Assembly (NCBI RefSeq): GCF_000346465.2
Contig: NC_034011.1
Span: forward strand, 310,001 to 374,000
Source of the DNA: Prunus persica
Taxonomy: Eukaryota > Streptophyta > Magnoliopsida > Rosales > Rosaceae
Reading direction: 5' to 3'
DNA: 64,000 bases
Part shown: positions 60,248 through 64,000 of the stretch, in pieces
How the letters are laid out: every line of letters begins with the position of its first letter
How positions within the stretch are numbered: the stretch's first letter is position 1
Translations under genes and position numbers: made by a program
Notes under the pieces: generated by a model
The model's input: the letters and a program-made list of their open reading frames with translations, nothing else
What the model was told of the DNA's origin: nothing
The model's database searches: none

Positions 60248-63184
60248 TTATACCGTTGAGTCTGATTTGTAGCTTTTTGAAAATGTTGCAAACCTTTCCA
60301 AGCCACGTCCAAGTAAACTTTCAAGAAAAGGTTGCAGTGCCTGGAGGATGTCATATCAGAAATCAGAATGATGGATTATTTCATCCCACGTCAAGTAACA
60401 ACATTTTGTTATGTTCTTTATGCAATGCTATCAAACAAAATCTTTATATTTGAACTGATTTTCAACCTGTGTAGAGAATGTATAATATCTAAACCATAGT
60501 TAGAACACTTACTGATGCCACTGGAGCCAGGATTGGAGGAACTTCATAAGACACGGTTAGCTGAGATTGAAAAATGACAGGAGCACTATGAGATATACAA
60601 CATGGAAAATCAGAAAGAAAGTTGCTCTTTTCCTAGTTTCCGTTACTCAGAGAAACCTAGAACAGGAAAACCATGTCAATGCATATTATTTTGTGTTATA
60701 CCAATCCAATGAATGTCCGTCCAGGCCATTCAATTGATCGCCAAGGATGGAGCAAAAATTATAAATAATCTAATTGCAAATTATTGATCTCCCCAGGGAG
60801 GCATCAATTGAATGGCATTCTGATGCCTATAAGAGGCATTGAACACCGTCAAACTGTCGCTGATCAGAGACAAGCGTGTAAAGAAGATTCATAACACCAC
60901 AAAAAACTACAACTGCAGAAATTCAAAGTCAATATTTGAAAGAGCAGCCTCACTTCTACTAGGCATGATGAAGGACCTTTTGGATAAAACCGGACAGCAC
61001 CTCTGCCATGCAAGTAAAACAGTTTATCAAGATTCTCATATCAACATAGAAAGCAAAAGAAATAGCGCCTACTTCATTTGCATACAATATACAAACACAA
61101 CATTTAACATTCCTCCCTCATTATTATATTTTCCTATGTTGCAACCTTAAATAACATGAGCATCAATGTCTGTGCTGCACCAGACAGTGACTTCCAGATA
61201 ATTTTTAGAAACAAGAAATCAAACAATTTACACTCTTTTATCGAGTATTCACTCCCTCATATGGAATACAAAATTTCCACTTAAGATGAACCTAAGATGT
61301 CGTCTTTGAGCTTTTGCTGGAGATAGAACCAGGTAGCTTCTAGTTTACTTAGCTACACCAACCAAGAAACTACTTTCAACACTGAAATTTCATATGTATT
61401 TTTTTTCAATAGTCTGATTTACCATATTTCCTCGGTAGATTTTAACCAAATAACTAAAAGTGATTTGGTAATTTGTTATATAAGCTCTAGGATGACACAA
61501 TATACAAGCATCAACACTACATAAACCCCAATCAATTATGAAAAAAGTGCTTATAATGCATTCTTTCCAAATGTTTCATCTAAAGCCCTAAAAGACACAT
61601 TTATAATATTGAGCAAAAAGTCTACTAAAGTACACAGTTTCAACTTTCTTCTAATATTTCTCTTCTTCTCACCTGTTAGGAAGACCTTCCAGAGATCTCC
61701 AGTGGATTTTCTGATTCGGTATAGGCTGCACGAAGGTATTTACACGACAGTGAGAAAGGGAATATTGTAAGGACACATCATTTCTCTTACAGTTGATGGA
61801 GGAATTGTGGAAGGAAAAACAAATTTTAACTAAAACATAATTCTTACCTGCATATTTCGAGCAAGCCATGAGAACTCAATATCACGGCCAAAAGCTTTAT
61901 ACTTAAGTGACCATCGTGATAGGTCAGGCTTGTCTTCCAATATCTGTTTTTATAAAACAGTATATCAAATATCAATCTTTTAAGAATGAGAAACTGAACC
62001 TATGATCAGCCAAGTTGAAAAATATTAGCTACAGCATTTTACTCTTAAGGAATCAAACTATAGGACAATCAATTATTCCCTCACAATCAGCAGACTTATC
62101 AACATTTCACTGACTGACAATAAAATATAGGCTGTAAAAAACATTATTGGGTTGCAACACGTATTGATACAAGTGGATATACGTTACATAGCACCAGAAA
62201 GAAAAAGCAAATTTGCTTCAAATATAATTAGAGATCATCTAAAGAGCATCGGGAGAGTTGTTTAGCACCTTCACAGTTGAAATAAAGGGCATCCAACGGG
62301 GAATTGCCTCACGATCAGAGTAGCAATCATAAGCAACTGAAATTGGCACATCAATTTCCATCTTTACTCTGCATTTGATCACATTATTAGTAAGGCTTTC
62401 ATTTACTGCCCGAATTTAGAGCAGAAAGGTGCTAGACCTCACTCCAAGCACTCGTTTGATACTACTTATGGTTTTTCATTGGGTTCTGAGAAAGGATTAA
62501 GCATCATAAGAAGCATCAACTTAATAAACAGGCAGGGCATTTTCCAGGTAAAGTATATGTTGAATAAGAACCACTTACTAGTGGAAACCACCCATATCTT
62601 GTGCATTTGATTATACAAGTCTAATAAGACAGAAATAAGAATAATACTTATGTGCACTATGGTGAAGAAGTTGGTCTACAACAGTCCTAATAATCATAAT
62701 CAAAATCAAAATACAAATTAGAGTATAATGGAAACCCTCCAATCAAAGGGGAAAGCTACATACTAATTGATACTCAATTCTGAAAAGTATGGATTATCAG
62801 TAATTATTTTCTAATGTGGATTCAGTCTAAGCAATCATTGAAGCTCCATTATACTACCAATTAACTATTTCTTGATAGCCTGATTGTATGACTGATGAAC
62901 AAGAAAAACAGAGACAGACAAAAAAACTAGAGTATTATAAAAGCAAAGCAGAGGTGGCATTACGTGCAGTCCTGCCATTGCATAACAGGGGAGAGGGTTC
63001 TGAATCCAGTGAGGCTCGAGCTTCGCTTGAAAGACCCACATGGGATTTTGAAGGAGATGTCACTGAAAGAAGGTGGTGGTGGTCTTAGAGAAGAGCTTCT
63101 CCAAATGGGTATGTGGCTGAGACTGCTGGGACAGTTTGGGCTTGAAATGCAGGCTGCTGGAGCCGTTGCACAAGCAGAAGACAT
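60248..63184 (-). CDS. START/polyketide cyclase-like protein, chloroplast-targeted
   Basis: A protein of the polyketide cyclase/dehydrase and lipid transport (START-like) superfamily with cyanobacterial relatives; its ligand is unknown. Seven exons (63184-62964, 62368-62269, 61943-61848, 61725-61673, 61002-60954, 60560-60513, 60340-60248) give 219 residues. The first ~65 residues are Ser/Pro-rich (SSACATAPAACISSPNC) and look like a transit peptide. The domain follows: VKMEIDVPISVAYDCYSD, IPRWMPFISTVK, DLSRWSLKYKAFGRDIEFSW, NQKIHWRSLEGLPNRGAVRF, ELTVSYEVPPILAPVAS and a terminal helix SLLGRGLERFATFSKSY. Start chosen as ATG 63184. The first intron is about 600 bp. The 3' half is made of small exons of 48-93 nt, which single-ORF searches miss. 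Family secure, role unknown. Confidence 0.88.
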
Positions 63185-64000
63185 GGTCAAACAAAAAAAA
63201 GCACAAAAAAAGAGCAGGAATTATAAAGCGGAAGAAAAGCAGCGAGAGATACAAAACTGAAAAGCAAGTAACATGTCATACTCAGGAGTCTCAAGACCAC
63301 AAAATCACGATCACAGATTCACAGGGGCACGAGTCCCGCTCTGGTCTGTTGCCACCAGACTCCATTTGGATATGGGCCTCATTCATGTCTTATTCTACTG
63401 ACACAAAAAGCCCGGATCCAAATTTTTTGTCGCAAACAAACCTAAAACCCTCATCCTTCGTCCATTTAACCCAACACATAAAAAGCCCTGAATTATTGGC
63501 AAATCTTGCGGCATCTGGTAATTTTGAGTTCCTAGCAATTAAATGTTATTAGATGTAAGGAGAGATGCTCACTGTTCTAGTAAAATTCTCGTATGTTTGG
63601 GTATTAGTTTGGTTTGTGAAATTATGAGTTTAGAATTCAGGATTTGTTTTAATTTTTTATTTATTTATAAGGATACATTTCTGTAACTGTGGAACGGTCG
63701 TGCAATGACATGGCTATACCCAAATCTATCAACCCTCCATGCCGAGTGATAGACACTAATCAAAGGCAAAAAAATATGTTGAAGGCTTTTGAATACGAAA
63801 AATATTAGTCAAATTCATCCCCATGGCGATTGACCCTAAAATTTGATCAAACGTGTAGACCACGGTGTACTAATGGTGCCACTGAATCTAGACTACTGTT
63901 AGCTGCACAATTTTCTCAAATCAAATCTTTATATTGGTTGGTAATTTGGTATGATCTGATAGTTGACATACACTGTTCCCATCCCCACAATTCTCTTGTT
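63185..64000. other. Promoter-side intergenic region to the window edge
   Basis: Upstream of the cyclase-like gene (minus strand). The ORF at 63136-63552 has no recognisable domain and overlaps the other gene's 5' end, so I treat it as chance. A telo-box-like AAACCCT (about 63447) fits a housekeeping promoter, weakly. Confidence 0.5.

Noticed and set aside
63136..63552. ORF of 138 codons as a new gene
   Set aside because: Overlaps the first exon of the cyclase-like gene on the other strand, no domain, mixed low-complexity start; probably chance.

Overview
The window is plant nuclear DNA from a eudicot. The genes carry many short introns with GT/AG junctions, intergenic DNA is AT-rich, and the region holds small DNA transposons, LTR-element remnants and a decayed copia retroelement. 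The protein set and gene style suggest a woody rosid, possibly Rosaceae/Prunus; that placement is an inference from general resemblance, not a measurement. I see no operons, CRISPR arrays or bacterial features.

Layout. 0.3-2.6 kb: 5' end of a coatomer delta-subunit gene (-), running off the left edge. 4.2-6.3 kb: galactinol synthase (+) with a stress-type promoter. 7.1-8.8 kb: ARF1-type small GTPase (-). 10.2-13.1 kb: plastid PII nitrogen-sensor protein (-), sharing a 278-bp divergent promoter with a DUF952 gene (+, 13.4-14.9 kb). 15.2-16.3 kb: broken GDSL esterase. 16.3-23.4 kb: gene-poor, with a MULE-like element and a hAT-like element almost touching, each with target-site duplications. 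24.0-28.0 kb: BOR1-type borate exporter (+) preceded by a leader full of upstream ORFs. 30.3-32.7 kb: two tandem NIMIN-like genes (-). 33.8-36.0 kb: truncated copia element fused to a truncated RHD3-like pseudogene (36.0-39.2 kb). 41.1-42.9 kb: Harbinger-like element carrying a Myb/SANT-like gene. 44.6-46.5 kb: polygalacturonase (-). 48.9-49.2 kb: solo LTR. 50.2-53.8 kb: GSK3/shaggy-like kinase (-). 56.4-59.3 kb: PP2C phosphatase (+) with an ABRE promoter. 60.2-63.2 kb: plastid-targeted START/polyketide-cyclase-like protein (-).

The genes do not form a pathway. It is an ordinary mixed euchromatic stretch with several stress or nutrient signalling genes (galactinol synthase, PII, BOR, NIMIN, GSK3, PP2C). 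For the complete genes, exon junctions were worked out by hand and the spliced lengths stay in frame: galactinol synthase 349 aa, ARF 181, PII 196, DUF952 127, BOR 716, polygalacturonase 467, GSK3 410, PP2C 397, cyclase-like 219. I did not find a convincing new biological system. The most interesting items are the uORF leader with a nested AUG-stop before the boron exporter, the heat-shock/ABRE promoter of galactinol synthase, the copia/RHD3 chimeric junction, the TGACG cluster before the second NIMIN gene, the adjacent MULE and hAT insertions, and a GC-core palindromic repeat cluster at 28.7-29.4 kb.
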